This document shows, one piece after another, positions 27,248-35,995 of a stretch of DNA of 64,000 bases. The notes beneath the pieces are model-generated. The model did not search any database. It was not told the origin of the DNA and was given only the letters and a program-made list of their open reading frames with translations. Within the stretch, counting starts at the first letter, position 1. The number at the start of each line of letters is the position of its first letter. This stretch comes from Allorhodopirellula heiligendammensis (GTDB lineage: Bacteria > Planctomycetota > Planctomycetia > Pirellulales > Pirellulaceae), in contig NZ_SJPU01000002.1 in the NCBI RefSeq assembly GCF_007860105.1, forward strand, positions 733,739-797,738, in the 5' to 3' direction. Both the position numbers and the translations under genes were made by a program.

Positions 27248-27835
27248 TTGGATACTCCATTAGAAAGGGGAAGTCTGGTTTGAGTTCTTGATGGCTGCGT
27301 GTAAGCGATTTTCGTGCCAAAGGCTGGTCAACTGTGCGGCGTTGCCTTGGGATGATGATGGGCCCGCAATCTTCCGAATGGGCATCGATTCTGAAATGTT
27401 GAGAGGAAGATTGCCATGGTACGAGCGACTGCCACGCACCACGTTGACCAAGCTGGACGACAAACTACCATCGCAGATCTTGCGTCGAGCAATTCTCTAT
27501 TGAAGACATCACACGAGCCAGGATTCGGTGAGGACGTCACATATCGAACATCTCATGACTCGATGTTCGTTACCCGACGAACCTGAAAGCGAACCAATGC
27601 TTTGTCGATTTCACCGGCCTTGCAAGAGTTGCCGACATGTCTCGCGTTTCATGTCAGATCCAGTCCGTTGGAAACGTCGAGGATGGCCGGTGGCGATACT
27701 ATGAATGCATCAAGAAGGTTGGGCGAGCAATTAGCGACGCGGCGAAGTTTGCCGCCGGCCTGACACGCGGTGCTGGTTTCTGGCGCATCACCGCCTTCCA
27801 GCTCGCTATCCAATTGAGCGGCGAAAGGCTCGTAG
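27248..27835. other. Intergenic region, no gene recognised
   Basis: A 588-bp gap between two minus-strand genes. Short frames exist on both strands, but none has a ribosome site together with a recognisable family or conserved-looking composition. The promoter of the ferritin-like gene should lie at its left end. Confidence 0.35.
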
Positions 27836-28294
27836 CTACTGATCTGCCGCCACGAATGCGGCATCGGGGTCCGCGTGAATACCGTCTCGAGAAATGATTC
27901 GCTCGAAGTCACCTCGTAGCGCCTTCAGTGCATATCGCTCTTCATTGATCTCGGCAGACGTGCGAAATCCCATGCGGCGTAAAATTGGTAGCGGCGGACA
28001 CCAACCCTGCAAAGCGTGCTGGAACAGAAAGCCCGTCACTAAACCTGGTAATAGCAACCATCGCTTGTCGACGGTTGCGGATAATAGCACACCGGAGAAC
28101 GCCAGCGCTGAGGCATTGCACTCGAGTGCCCGCTCAATGTCCCACTCTTGATTGAGTTCCAGGATACGGCGTGAGATTACTTGTGGCGGTTGTGTCGAGT
28201 AGTGCGCGATTCGATTCTGAGTTTCGCGCGCGATCGATTCATTGATCGCTTGGTGGGTGTGTTGTTCAACTCGGTGATTGGTTGCGGGCAACAT
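27836..28294 (-). CDS. DUF2892-type small membrane protein
   Basis: A 152-residue protein. The N-terminal 60 residues are soluble and helical; then IERALECNASALAFSGVLLSA and LLPGLVTGFLFQHALQGW form the two membrane helices of the DUF2892 (YgaP-tail-like) fold, followed by PPLPILRRMGFRTSAEINEERYALKALRGDF, the typical planctomycete ending. Function unknown; such proteins sit next to stress or sulfur-transfer genes. The ATG at 28294 has an excellent AAAGGAGAGG ribosome site, so the longer frame to 28327 is unlikely. Confidence 0.8.
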   Translation of the reverse strand: MLPATNHRVEQHTHQAINESIARETQNRIAHYSTQPPQVISRRILELNQEWDIERALECNASALAFSGVLLSATVDKRWLLLPGLVTGFLFQHALQGWCPPLPILRRMGFRTSAEINEERYALKALRGDFERIISRDGIHADPDAAFVAADQ

Positions 28295-28531
28295 AGTTCC
28301 TCTCCTTTGTTCGCGAAGGTCTGACATGAGCTTGGACGGCTGGCATCTTGAAGGATGCCTGACTAGATCGGCAATTCTTGCGCCATTAACGGAGATTTGG
28401 TACAGAAAATGCCAGTCGTTTACCGTCGTTGGGCATGGTTGCGTGACCGGAAATTATGCGGTTCGACAAGCTTCCCAATCAAGTTCCCACTTCGCACAGA
28501 TCTCACACTCTTAGAAAACAGGAAACGGACC

Positions 28532-29041
28532 ATGTCAAACAAGAAACCAGCTCACGATGAAACCCGTGAAGAGCTTCGCAACGAAGATGCGATTACCGGA
28601 GAACCTGGATCCCATCCGGTTGGGACGGGCCTGGGGGCGGCTCTTGGCGGAGCGGCTGCCGGAGCTGCCGCAGGCACGGTAGCGGGCCCCATCGGGACCG
28701 TCGCCGGAGCGATTGTCGGTGGGGTCGCAGGCGGGTACGGTGGCAAAGCCATTGCGGAGAGCGTCGACCCGACGATCGAGACGGCGTACTGGGAGGAACA
28801 GCACGCGAGTCGCCCCTACTACAACGACACTTACGACTACGAGCAGTACCGCACGGCGTATCAATCTGGTTGGGAAGCCTTCGACGCTGACGCCAACGAC
28901 GAGTGGAATAGTCGCGAAGCCATCGCTCGAAAACAATGGGAAGATGCCGGCGGTGGCGAACACATGACGTGGGAGGAAGCTCGCCCGGCAGCGCTCGATG
29001 CGTACACTCGAGTCCAGAACCGGACCAGTAAGCCCAAATAG
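28532..29041 (+). CDS. Glycine-zipper stress protein
   Basis: A 169-residue protein. After a polar start of about 25 residues comes a Gly/Ala-rich segment (GTGLGAALGGAAAGAAAGTV and onwards, about 30-68) that forms a glycine zipper able to insert in membranes. The C-terminal 100 residues are acidic and aromatic, with repeated W/Y and WEEARPAALDAYTR-like helices. Proteins of this layout occur next to DUF892 and DUF2892 genes in stress clusters. The start at 28532 was chosen because it follows ggaaacggacc and gives the usual polar N-terminus. Biochemical role unknown. Confidence 0.78.
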   Translation: MSNKKPAHDETREELRNEDAITGEPGSHPVGTGLGAALGGAAAGAAAGTVAGPIGTVAGAIVGGVAGGYGGKAIAESVDPTIETAYWEEQHASRPYYNDTYDYEQYRTAYQSGWEAFDADANDEWNSREAIARKQWEDAGGGEHMTWEEARPAALDAYTRVQNRTSKPK

Positions 29042-29183
29042 TCCCGGGCAGCCTCGGCCACACTGGCTCGACGCTATTCGTGTCGCGCACACCTGTATGC
29101 TACGGCGCGACTGGACGGTTGAAGAATTGATCGGGGCCTAGGCGCCGATCGCGACATTCTAAGATGCGAAAAGGAGAGGCTTG

Positions 29184-29972
29184 ATGAAGATTGATCTACG
29201 TGGTCGGGTCTATGTCGTCACTGGCGGCAGTGACGGTATCGGCAAGGGGATTGCAGAAACGGTCGCGGAATGCGGCGGCAAAGTGGCGATCATCAGTCGC
29301 GACGAGCATGCCATGCAATCTGTCGTTCAGGCTATTGGAGCTGCTGGCGGTGAGGCGTTCTATGCTGCCGCCGATGTGTCGAAAAACGATCAGATGCGAG
29401 ATGCCTTCCGATCGATCGTCGATCACTTTGGAAGCATCGACGGGGTCGTGGCGAACGCAGGGACCAACGGAACCTGGGCACCCGTTGATGAATTGACGCT
29501 GGAGGACTGGGAGCGCACGATAAACGTGAACCTCACTGGGACGTTTCTGACAGTTCATCACAGCGTGCCCTATCTACGCGATCGAGGTGGCGGCAGCATC
29601 GTCATTATTTCATCGATCAACGGAACCCGTACATTTACCAATGAAGGTGCGTCTGCCTACGCGACCAGCAAAGCGGGCCAATTGGCTTTCGGGAAGATGC
29701 TCGCGTTGGAACTCGCCAAGTCAAAGATCCGCGTCAACATCCTGTGTCCTGGCGGAATCAAATCCAACATCCACCAGAAAACAGAGCGTGATAATCTCGA
29801 AGCGATTGAGATTCCCGTCAATTATCCTGAGGGCGAGATTCCGCTAACTGCTGGTGAGATGGGAGATCCTATCGATGTCGCCGCGATGGCCGCATTCTTG
29901 CTCAGTGACCTTGCTTCGCACATCACGGGGACTCCCGTTTGGATTGACGGCGGACAATCCCTGCTGCAATAG
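29184..29972 (+). CDS. Short-chain dehydrogenase/reductase (SDR)
   Basis: A 262-residue classical SDR. Visible are the nucleotide-binding TGGSDGIGKG near residue 14, the NAG motif (VVANAGTNG), the catalytic YATSK (YxxxK), and a C-terminal DGGQSLL end. Its substrate is not evident; relatives oxidise or reduce sugars and 3-oxoacyl groups. ATG at 29184 follows aaaaggag at the right distance; a TTG one codon earlier is less likely. It lies inside the stress-type gene cluster. Confidence 0.9.
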   Translation: MKIDLRGRVYVVTGGSDGIGKGIAETVAECGGKVAIISRDEHAMQSVVQAIGAAGGEAFYAAADVSKNDQMRDAFRSIVDHFGSIDGVVANAGTNGTWAPVDELTLEDWERTINVNLTGTFLTVHHSVPYLRDRGGGSIVIISSINGTRTFTNEGASAYATSKAGQLAFGKMLALELAKSKIRVNILCPGGIKSNIHQKTERDNLEAIEIPVNYPEGEIPLTAGEMGDPIDVAAMAAFLLSDLASHITGTPVWIDGGQSLLQ

Positions 29973-30114
29973 CGGATTGCTGACTTTAACTGAGATCGCT
30001 TATGCGAACACGCCGCTGATGTAGACCACCTTGTACTTGTCTACTCTGATGGCGGATACACCGTTCGCGAAGGCTGAGGCGAGCACATCCCAGCTCTGGC
30101 GGTCGCGGCTGAGA

Positions 30115-31722
30115 CTAGTCAGCTGGAGAGTTCCCATCGAGCTGAGCCAAACCGTTGCCGGTCGGATCACAGATGTCACAGCGGCAAGGAGTGCGACCGA
30201 GCGTCCGTTCATCTTCAAAGTGATCGAGCAGAGCTGCCCATCGACAACTGCGGCTCTCTGCATAGTTGACCATTTGGCGCACGGCGATTTGACGATTCTC
30301 GGCGCGGTGTTGCCCTTGGCGAGCTAAATCGTCTGTCACATCATGGTCAATCACGTCGACCACGCACCGCCAACGTCCTCGTCCTGCTGGCGATACGAAT
30401 CCGCGTGAGGCGAGCTGTTGTAGACAACTCGTTAGAGTAGGCCGGCCGAGAGCGCTGATTTTCTTAAGTTCGGATAACGACACCGTACCGTCATCGGAAC
30501 CCCACCGCTCGATCCCCTGCTGAAGACAATGATGGGCGGTATTGAGCTGCGATGAATCGAGATGTCCGCCCGCGAACATCTTCAACACGTCTACATCAGC
30601 AGGGTCATACAGAAGTGTGCAATTGGCATTCTTGCCGTCTCGCCCTGCTCGGCCGACCTCCTGATAGTAGGCTTCCAAGGACCCCGGCAGGCTATAGTGA
30701 ATGACACGTCGAATATCCGCCTTGTCAATTCCCAAACCAAACGCGTTGGTGGCAAACATCACCCCGGGCGGACCATCCATGAACGCTTGATATGACTTCA
30801 ACCGGTCGGCGGTCTTCATCTTGCCATGGTAGCCCATAACCGGCATCTTCATATCGGCAAAACGATCACGCAGCCGATCGACTTCTTTCGTCGTATTGCA
30901 GTAGATAATTGCCGGCTCATTCCCAATGAGCGAATCATCCGCAGTCAGTAGTTCGCGAACTTTGGCATCCTTTTCGTTCACTCCTGAGCACGGCAGAACC
31001 GCAAGCCGCAGATTGGGCCGAAACACTCCACTGGAGACAATGACGGGATCGTCGAGGCCAAGGGAATAGACAATGTCATCAATCATGGCGGGAGATGCGG
31101 TTGCTGTCATGGCCAGAAGCGGTGGATTACCTAGACGCTTGCGAGCGTGCTGCAAACAAAGGTAGTCTGGACGGAAGTCATGTCCCCATTGACTCACACA
31201 ATGCGCCTCGTCGACAACGAAGAAATCAACACCGATCTCGCCCAGCAAGTCACAGAGATCTGTCTGCTGCAATCGCTCTGGCGTCGTGAAAACAAACTCT
31301 GTTTTCTTCGATTGCAAGTCGTCGCGAAATTGCTGGATTTGCCGCGCCGACTTGGAACTATTGAAAATCGCTGCTTCGATCCCGTTATCGCGAAGGCTTG
31401 CCGCTTGATCTTCCGCCAAGGATATCAGCGGACTGACGACGACCGTCACGCCCTCGAGTTCGAGTCCTGGAAGCTGGTAGCAAAGACTTTTCCCGGATCC
31501 AGTTGGCATCAATATCAGGGTATCGCGACCCTCCATGGCAGCACGGCAAGCTTTTGTCTGTCCCGGGCGGAAGCGAGTGAATCCAAATGCTGTCTCGAGT
31601 CGCTGATGGAGATTCGACCAGCGTCCCGTGGGTAGGGATGACCGCTGGTCTCCAGGTAGCCTGGACCTGTGCGAATCATTGGCAGGGGTTTCGACAACGA
31701 CGCTTTCAGTTTCTTGATCCAC
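30115..31722 (-). CDS. RecQ-type ATP-dependent DNA helicase
   Basis: A 535-residue 3'-5' DNA helicase. The N-terminal RecA-like domains have Walker A GSGKS (75-79), the DEAH box (171-174), the aromatic-rich loop SQWGHDFRPDY, and in domain 2 GLGIDKADIRRVIHYSLP and QEVGRAGRDG. The C-terminus has a winged-helix-like part (about 405-460) and then a zinc cluster of four cysteines (C493, C513, C515, C518). No HRDC domain follows. It probably unwinds DNA in repair, as other RecQ proteins do. The start is GTG at 31722. It is transcribed away from the plus-strand membrane-protein pair. Confidence 0.93.
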   Translation of the reverse strand: MDQETESVVVETPANDSHRSRLPGDQRSSLPTGRWSNLHQRLETAFGFTRFRPGQTKACRAAMEGRDTLILMPTGSGKSLCYQLPGLELEGVTVVVSPLISLAEDQAASLRDNGIEAAIFNSSKSARQIQQFRDDLQSKKTEFVFTTPERLQQTDLCDLLGEIGVDFFVVDEAHCVSQWGHDFRPDYLCLQHARKRLGNPPLLAMTATASPAMIDDIVYSLGLDDPVIVSSGVFRPNLRLAVLPCSGVNEKDAKVRELLTADDSLIGNEPAIIYCNTTKEVDRLRDRFADMKMPVMGYHGKMKTADRLKSYQAFMDGPPGVMFATNAFGLGIDKADIRRVIHYSLPGSLEAYYQEVGRAGRDGKNANCTLLYDPADVDVLKMFAGGHLDSSQLNTAHHCLQQGIERWGSDDGTVSLSELKKISALGRPTLTSCLQQLASRGFVSPAGRGRWRCVVDVIDHDVTDDLARQGQHRAENRQIAVRQMVNYAESRSCRWAALLDHFEDERTLGRTPCRCDICDPTGNGLAQLDGNSPAD

Positions 31723-32301
31723 TGGGACACTTTGCGATTAGTTTGTTGAAGGAAGCGTTTCGATGATACGTCACCGAATGGATAGCTTCACAAATGCGGC
31801 GATACGCAACTGGTGTGCCAAGGTGGACACAGATGTGCCATAGCAGTTGATGCGTTCCATCCTACTCCGCGTGGCGATCCACACCGAAACGTCTCCAAGC
31901 AAAGCTGCCTTGTGATGTCACTGCGAACCCTCTGGTACAAGAAATGCTACACCGCGTCGTGAGAACTGTTTGCGTCTCGGTCTGGACGAACACGGTCTCC
32001 TTCCGGGGAGCCCTTCGAGACTCCCAACTAGATCAAAGTGCGGTAACACCCTTCATGGTCATTCCTTTCATGGTTGAGTTTACTCATTGCGCAATCGCCT
32101 TGAGCCGGTTCGAGCTTCACGCATCTCGGGGATGCGCAACCAAGACAGGGCACCTCCCAGCAGGGCGGATTCACAACATTACTACGTTTTCGTTTCTGCG
32201 TGTCGCCGTTCGTCGGCACCTCAGCAGGTCGGGCAAACTCTTGGTCGGCAGCCATGTCCGAGCGGTGTTGCTGACCGCGATCTCGAGTCTGACGCCAGCC
32301 C
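31723..32301. other. Divergent intergenic region, no gene recognised
   Basis: A 579-bp gap between the helicase gene (minus) and the TIGR02587-type gene (plus). It should hold both promoters. A short direct repeat (ttcatggt, near 32051 and 32065) is visible, but nothing that suggests a gene or structured RNA. Confidence 0.35.
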
Positions 32302-33153
32302 ATGAATGACGCTACTGACTCCTCGAACAAATTTTTGACTGGACTTGCGAGAGCATCAGGCGGAGCATTGTTGTTCTCGCTGCCGATGCTACTGACGATG
32401 GAGATGTGGTGGCTGGGCTTCACGATGCCAGCGATGCGGCTGGCCGTGCTCCTCGCCGTGACTCTGCCGACACTGATGGGGCTGGCCTACTACAGTGGCT
32501 TCGAAGTTCCTCAGGGTTGGGTGGGAACCGTCGTTGATGCATTTGTCGCATATTGCGTTGGCATTGTTGTCGCTTCCAGCGTTCTTGTGCTTATCGCAGT
32601 CATTCGATCCAGTGAGACCATGTTCAGCGAGGGCTTGGGAAAGATCGTTCTGCAAGCGATTCCAGCAAGTTTTGGGGCCGTGCTGGCGTCAAGCCAGTTC
32701 GGTGATGACAATGACAATGGGAGAAGACACGAGCCAAATGGGCATGCGCATCATGATCTCGGATGTTATTTCCGTGAATTGTTCTTGATGTTCGCCGGAG
32801 CGATCTTCCTGGCTTTCAACGTCGCGCCGACTGAAGAGATGCTTGTGATTGCCTTGAAGATGACGGCGTGGCATGCCATTGCCATGGGGCTGTGTTCGCT
32901 CGTCGTCATGCATGCGTTTGTTTTCGTGGTCAAGTTTCGCGGCCAGGAAGCGGTGCCGGATGAGTCATCCCAAGGCAGTGTCTTCCTACGATTTACCATT
33001 CCGGGGTATGCCATCGCTCTACTTGCCAGCCTGTTTTGCTTGTGGGTCTTCGGCCGGCTCGAGGATACTGCGTTGGAAGAAACGCTCATGGCAACGATGG
33101 TGCTCGCGACGCCAGCCGCCGTTGGAGCAGCCGCAGCGAGACTGGTTTTATGA
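32302..33153 (+). CDS. TIGR02587 family integral membrane protein
   Basis: A 283-residue membrane protein with about eight hydrophobic segments and a His-rich loop (HEPNGHAHHDLG) in the middle. The start (GLARASGGALLFSLPMLLTMEMWW) is the hallmark of the TIGR02587/DUF2391 family. Function unknown. The stop overlaps the start of the next gene (ATGA), and that gene encodes the TIGR02588 protein that regularly accompanies this family. Confidence 0.88.
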   Translation: MNDATDSSNKFLTGLARASGGALLFSLPMLLTMEMWWLGFTMPAMRLAVLLAVTLPTLMGLAYYSGFEVPQGWVGTVVDAFVAYCVGIVVASSVLVLIAVIRSSETMFSEGLGKIVLQAIPASFGAVLASSQFGDDNDNGRRHEPNGHAHHDLGCYFRELFLMFAGAIFLAFNVAPTEEMLVIALKMTAWHAIAMGLCSLVVMHAFVFVVKFRGQEAVPDESSQGSVFLRFTIPGYAIALLASLFCLWVFGRLEDTALEETLMATMVLATPAAVGAAAARLVL

Positions 33154-33551
33154 TGACAGAAAAAGATGATCGTGCGGATCAGCCAACGCAGAATGGCATT
33201 CCTGTCGCCGAGTGGATTGTGGCGGCGGTCGGTGGAGTGCTGGTCATTGCCTCGTTCCTGTTTTTGGCATACCGCGCCGTCAGTGAACGCGAACCCGCCT
33301 CGTTTGAGTTCACGATCGAAGAGATCCAACGCGTGCAGCAACAGTTGGTGGCGACTGCCTCTGTACACAACCGCGGTGGTCAGCCCGTCGCAGACCTGCG
33401 TTTGCGTGCGATTTGCAAGCGAGATCAGGTGAAAGAAGTTGTTATCGAATATGTTCCCGCAAAATCATCCAGGCGAGTTACATTTTACTTCGACGATGCG
33501 GACGTGGACGCCCCCATCGAGTTCGTCGTCGATTCTTTTACGGAGCCTTAG
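33150..33551 (+). CDS. TIGR02588 family membrane-anchored protein
   Basis: A 133-residue protein with one N-terminal transmembrane segment (about 17-42) and an extracytoplasmic beta-sandwich-like domain (FEFTIEEIQRVQQ ... VHNRGGQPVADL ... SSRRVTFYFDD). This layout matches TIGR02588, whose genes are found directly after TIGR02587 genes. The ATG at 33150 overlaps the preceding stop by four bases, so it is translationally coupled. Function unknown. Confidence 0.85.
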   Translation: MMTEKDDRADQPTQNGIPVAEWIVAAVGGVLVIASFLFLAYRAVSEREPASFEFTIEEIQRVQQQLVATASVHNRGGQPVADLRLRAICKRDQVKEVVIEYVPAKSSRRVTFYFDDADVDAPIEFVVDSFTEP

Positions 33552-33555
33552 AAAA

Positions 33556-34155
33556 ATGGCAGAGCAGAGAGAAGATCGCTCACTCCATGGAAGTGTTCCC
33601 GATCAAAGTGACGTGGCGCTCTTGATCATCGATGTGATCAATGATCTGGAGTTTGATGACGGCGACAAACTTCTCCAGTTCGCACTTCCGATGGCAGAAC
33701 GCCTCGCAGAGCTACGACAGCGATTCCGCGACACAGGCTTGCCGGTCGTTTACGCTAACGACAATTTTGGGAGGTGGCGTTCAGACTTTCGGGTGCAAGT
33801 CGACCACTGCTTGAACGAGGGTGTCCGCGGAAAGCCCATTGTGGAACTATTGCGGCCACACGACGATGACTACTTTGTGCTCAAACCCAAGCACTCGGCA
33901 TTCTATGCTACAACGTTGGACGTATTGCTGGAACATCTGCAGGTCCGGAGCTTGGTCATTACTGGGGTCGCTGCCGATATCTGCGTGCTATTCACCGCCA
34001 ATGATGCGTACATGCGTGACTTCGACATCGTCATCCCGTCCGACTGCGTGGCGGCGAACACACGTCAGCAGTCCGACGTCGCGTTGCAATTGATGCACCG
34101 GGTATTGAAGGCGGATATCCGTCCGTCAAGTCAATTGTTGAGGAGTATCGGTTGA
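33556..34155 (+). CDS. Isochorismatase-family cysteine hydrolase
   Basis: A 199-residue cysteine hydrolase. The catalytic triad is visible: Asp in LLIIDVINDL, Lys in VLKPKHSAF, and Cys in GVAADICVLFTANDAYMR. The fold serves isochorismatases, nicotinamidases and ureidohydrolases; the substrate here is not evident. It follows the TIGR02588 gene by four bases and so belongs to the same operon, the third gene of a compact unit. The start at 33556 fits this spacing. Confidence 0.88.
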   Translation: MAEQREDRSLHGSVPDQSDVALLIIDVINDLEFDDGDKLLQFALPMAERLAELRQRFRDTGLPVVYANDNFGRWRSDFRVQVDHCLNEGVRGKPIVELLRPHDDDYFVLKPKHSAFYATTLDVLLEHLQVRSLVITGVAADICVLFTANDAYMRDFDIVIPSDCVAANTRQQSDVALQLMHRVLKADIRPSSQLLRSIG

Positions 34156-34484
34156 AACTGACCGTCACCAGTGCAAACTCGACTTGCCGCAACACCAACA
34201 GCACTCTCGGCTATAGCGGAGTCGCATTGCTCGTAGAACTGCTGGTGCTTCGGCGAGTTGCGACTGCGTTATACAGTGGCGAATGGACGATTCTGCTCAA
34301 TCCCGAGCGAAGGACCACTATTGACGCGGGAGTTCCAGAAACGGAATCGTGTAGCCAAAGCATCCACGTCAGTTCGCTGCTCGCGCAGCGAGCCGCTCTC
34401 TTTTCGGCCGAAGACGACGTGGCTTGCGGGAGATCAGCCGTGCAGGACTTCATTGCGCAGGCGGACACCCCTCCGTTAAGCCGG
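34156..34484 (+). other. Region between convergent genes, no gene supported
   Basis: A plus-strand frame starting TTG at 34152 and running to 34625 overlaps the hydrolase stop, but it invades the opposite-strand nuclease gene by 141 bases and matches no family I know. I do not call it a gene. Confidence 0.3.
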
Positions 34485-35624
34485 CTAATCCTCCTTCGGC
34501 TGATCAAGGGCACCAGGTTCGTTCAATGCCTCTACCGCTGCCTCGGCGTCTTCTGCGTCGCCGGCGTCAAGATGCGGAGCCGACTGCGTCGCCCGTGCCT
34601 CCGGTTCGTGGCTAAGGATCACTGACAACGGCAGGTGGTCAGAACCAATTGGCGGCAGAGTTCGCAACGAGACTACCCGAAAATCTTTGGAATGAAAAAG
34701 ATGGTCGAGCGGGTATCGCCAAATCCAAGATTTCGCATTGAAAGTCGCGTAAAGACCGCGACCTTTTCGCGGATCAAGTAAGCCGCTGACCTCCTGAAAC
34801 AGGTCTGTGGTTCGAGACCATCCGACATCGTTCATGTCCCCGAGTACGATGACGCTCTCGCTATCGCGGACGTCCCGTCCCACCAAGACCAACTCACCAT
34901 CTCGTTTTGTCGTATCTTCGCCGGGACGTGGTGGATTAGGATGGACAGCAAACAAGCGGACGGAATGACCCGACGCAAGTTGAATCTCAGCGTCGATCGA
35001 AGGAATTGTCTCCTTCACCATGGCTCGAACTTCGCCGGATACCAGTTCGAGATTGGTGTAGAGTGCGATGCCGTACTTGTTCTCCAAAGGATGCTCGATG
35101 TGATGTTGAAATTGTTCACGAAGCGGCGCTAGATCCTCAATCCAACGTTGGTTGACTTCGCACAGCACGCACACGTCCGGTGACTCGGACTTGACCAACT
35201 GAACTAAGGCTGACGCATCCGTATTATCTTGCAGCACATTCGCTGTCAATATTTGCAGACGAGTGGACGAGTCGTCGGACTTGGCCGGCTGGACTTGATA
35301 AGGAGCGACAGGCAGGTATGGGAACACCCAGTAAAGCTGAATGCAGATGCTAGCGACCAGCAGCCCCGCCGCTACTTTGGCATACGGCTGACTGAGCATG
35401 AACGCCACGATGACCAGGCACACCAAATACGAGACTAAGAGCTGCACGCGCGGAAAGTCACCGATCCGAACCCACCACCAATCGACAGGCAGTAACGGAA
35501 CAAACGCTGTGGCGATCAGCACGCTGGCAATCGCGAGAACAAGGAACGTCAACATTGGGGTGTGTCTCGCTGCAATCGATTCAACGTCATTCTCGCCTCT
35601 GGTAGATTTGGGCAGTGATGGCAT
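34485..35624 (-). CDS. Membrane-anchored endonuclease/exonuclease/phosphatase-family protein
   Basis: A 379-residue protein. Three hydrophobic segments in the first 105 residues anchor it, then a DNase I-like metal-dependent hydrolase domain follows. Its motifs are LTANVLQDN, VCVLCEVNQ (catalytic Glu), FAVHPNPP, VLGDMNDVGWS and the final IGSDHLPLSV with the Asp-His pair. Relatives include the YafD-type group. It is unknown whether DNA or a phosphoester is cleaved. The last 40 residues are acidic and Ala/Glu-rich. A second Met at 35555 could also start it. Confidence 0.85.
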   Translation of the reverse strand: MPSLPKSTRGENDVESIAARHTPMLTFLVLAIASVLIATAFVPLLPVDWWWVRIGDFPRVQLLVSYLVCLVIVAFMLSQPYAKVAAGLLVASICIQLYWVFPYLPVAPYQVQPAKSDDSSTRLQILTANVLQDNTDASALVQLVKSESPDVCVLCEVNQRWIEDLAPLREQFQHHIEHPLENKYGIALYTNLELVSGEVRAMVKETIPSIDAEIQLASGHSVRLFAVHPNPPRPGEDTTKRDGELVLVGRDVRDSESVIVLGDMNDVGWSRTTDLFQEVSGLLDPRKGRGLYATFNAKSWIWRYPLDHLFHSKDFRVVSLRTLPPIGSDHLPLSVILSHEPEARATQSAPHLDAGDAEDAEAAVEALNEPGALDQPKED

Positions 35625-35995
35625 GGCGTGAGGATGATGGGTTTGGTTTGGAATGGGTGCACGCTGCCAATCGCCGGAACTCGCAGATCAATCGCCACCT
35701 CTCGTACTTCTGGCGACGCGAAACGCCCGAAGCGCACTGGCTGGTCGCTATTGAAATCCACTTCTCGCGCGCTCTGGCACCTAGATTCGCACCTCTGACA
35801 CCGACGAAAAGTGCCTCCGCGGGCATCGTAGCGTAGGCGGAACTGCAGTGCGACTGCTGTTCCAATTTCGCCCCAATGCCGGTTTGGTTCCGAAAAAACT
35901 TGTTCGGCAAAATCCGAGCGGTGATCCCGGTCCACCGTTGGGGCGGTTGGAGCCTCCCTTTCAAAATTTAACTGAAAAAACGACTTTTACTCGAA
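35625..35995. other. Intergenic region, no gene recognised
   Basis: A 371-bp gap between two minus-strand genes. Frames are open on both strands but have no recognisable family. The promoter of the nuclease gene is expected near 35640-35700. Confidence 0.3.

Noticed and set aside
34152-34625. Plus-strand frame after the cysteine hydrolase
   Set aside because: TTG start, no family, Cys/Arg/Leu-rich, and it overlaps the opposite-strand nuclease gene by 141 bases.
35549-35964. Overlapping minus-strand frames above the nuclease gene
   Set aside because: Two different frames cover the same stretch, neither shows a motif, and composition is not typical of exported or soluble proteins.
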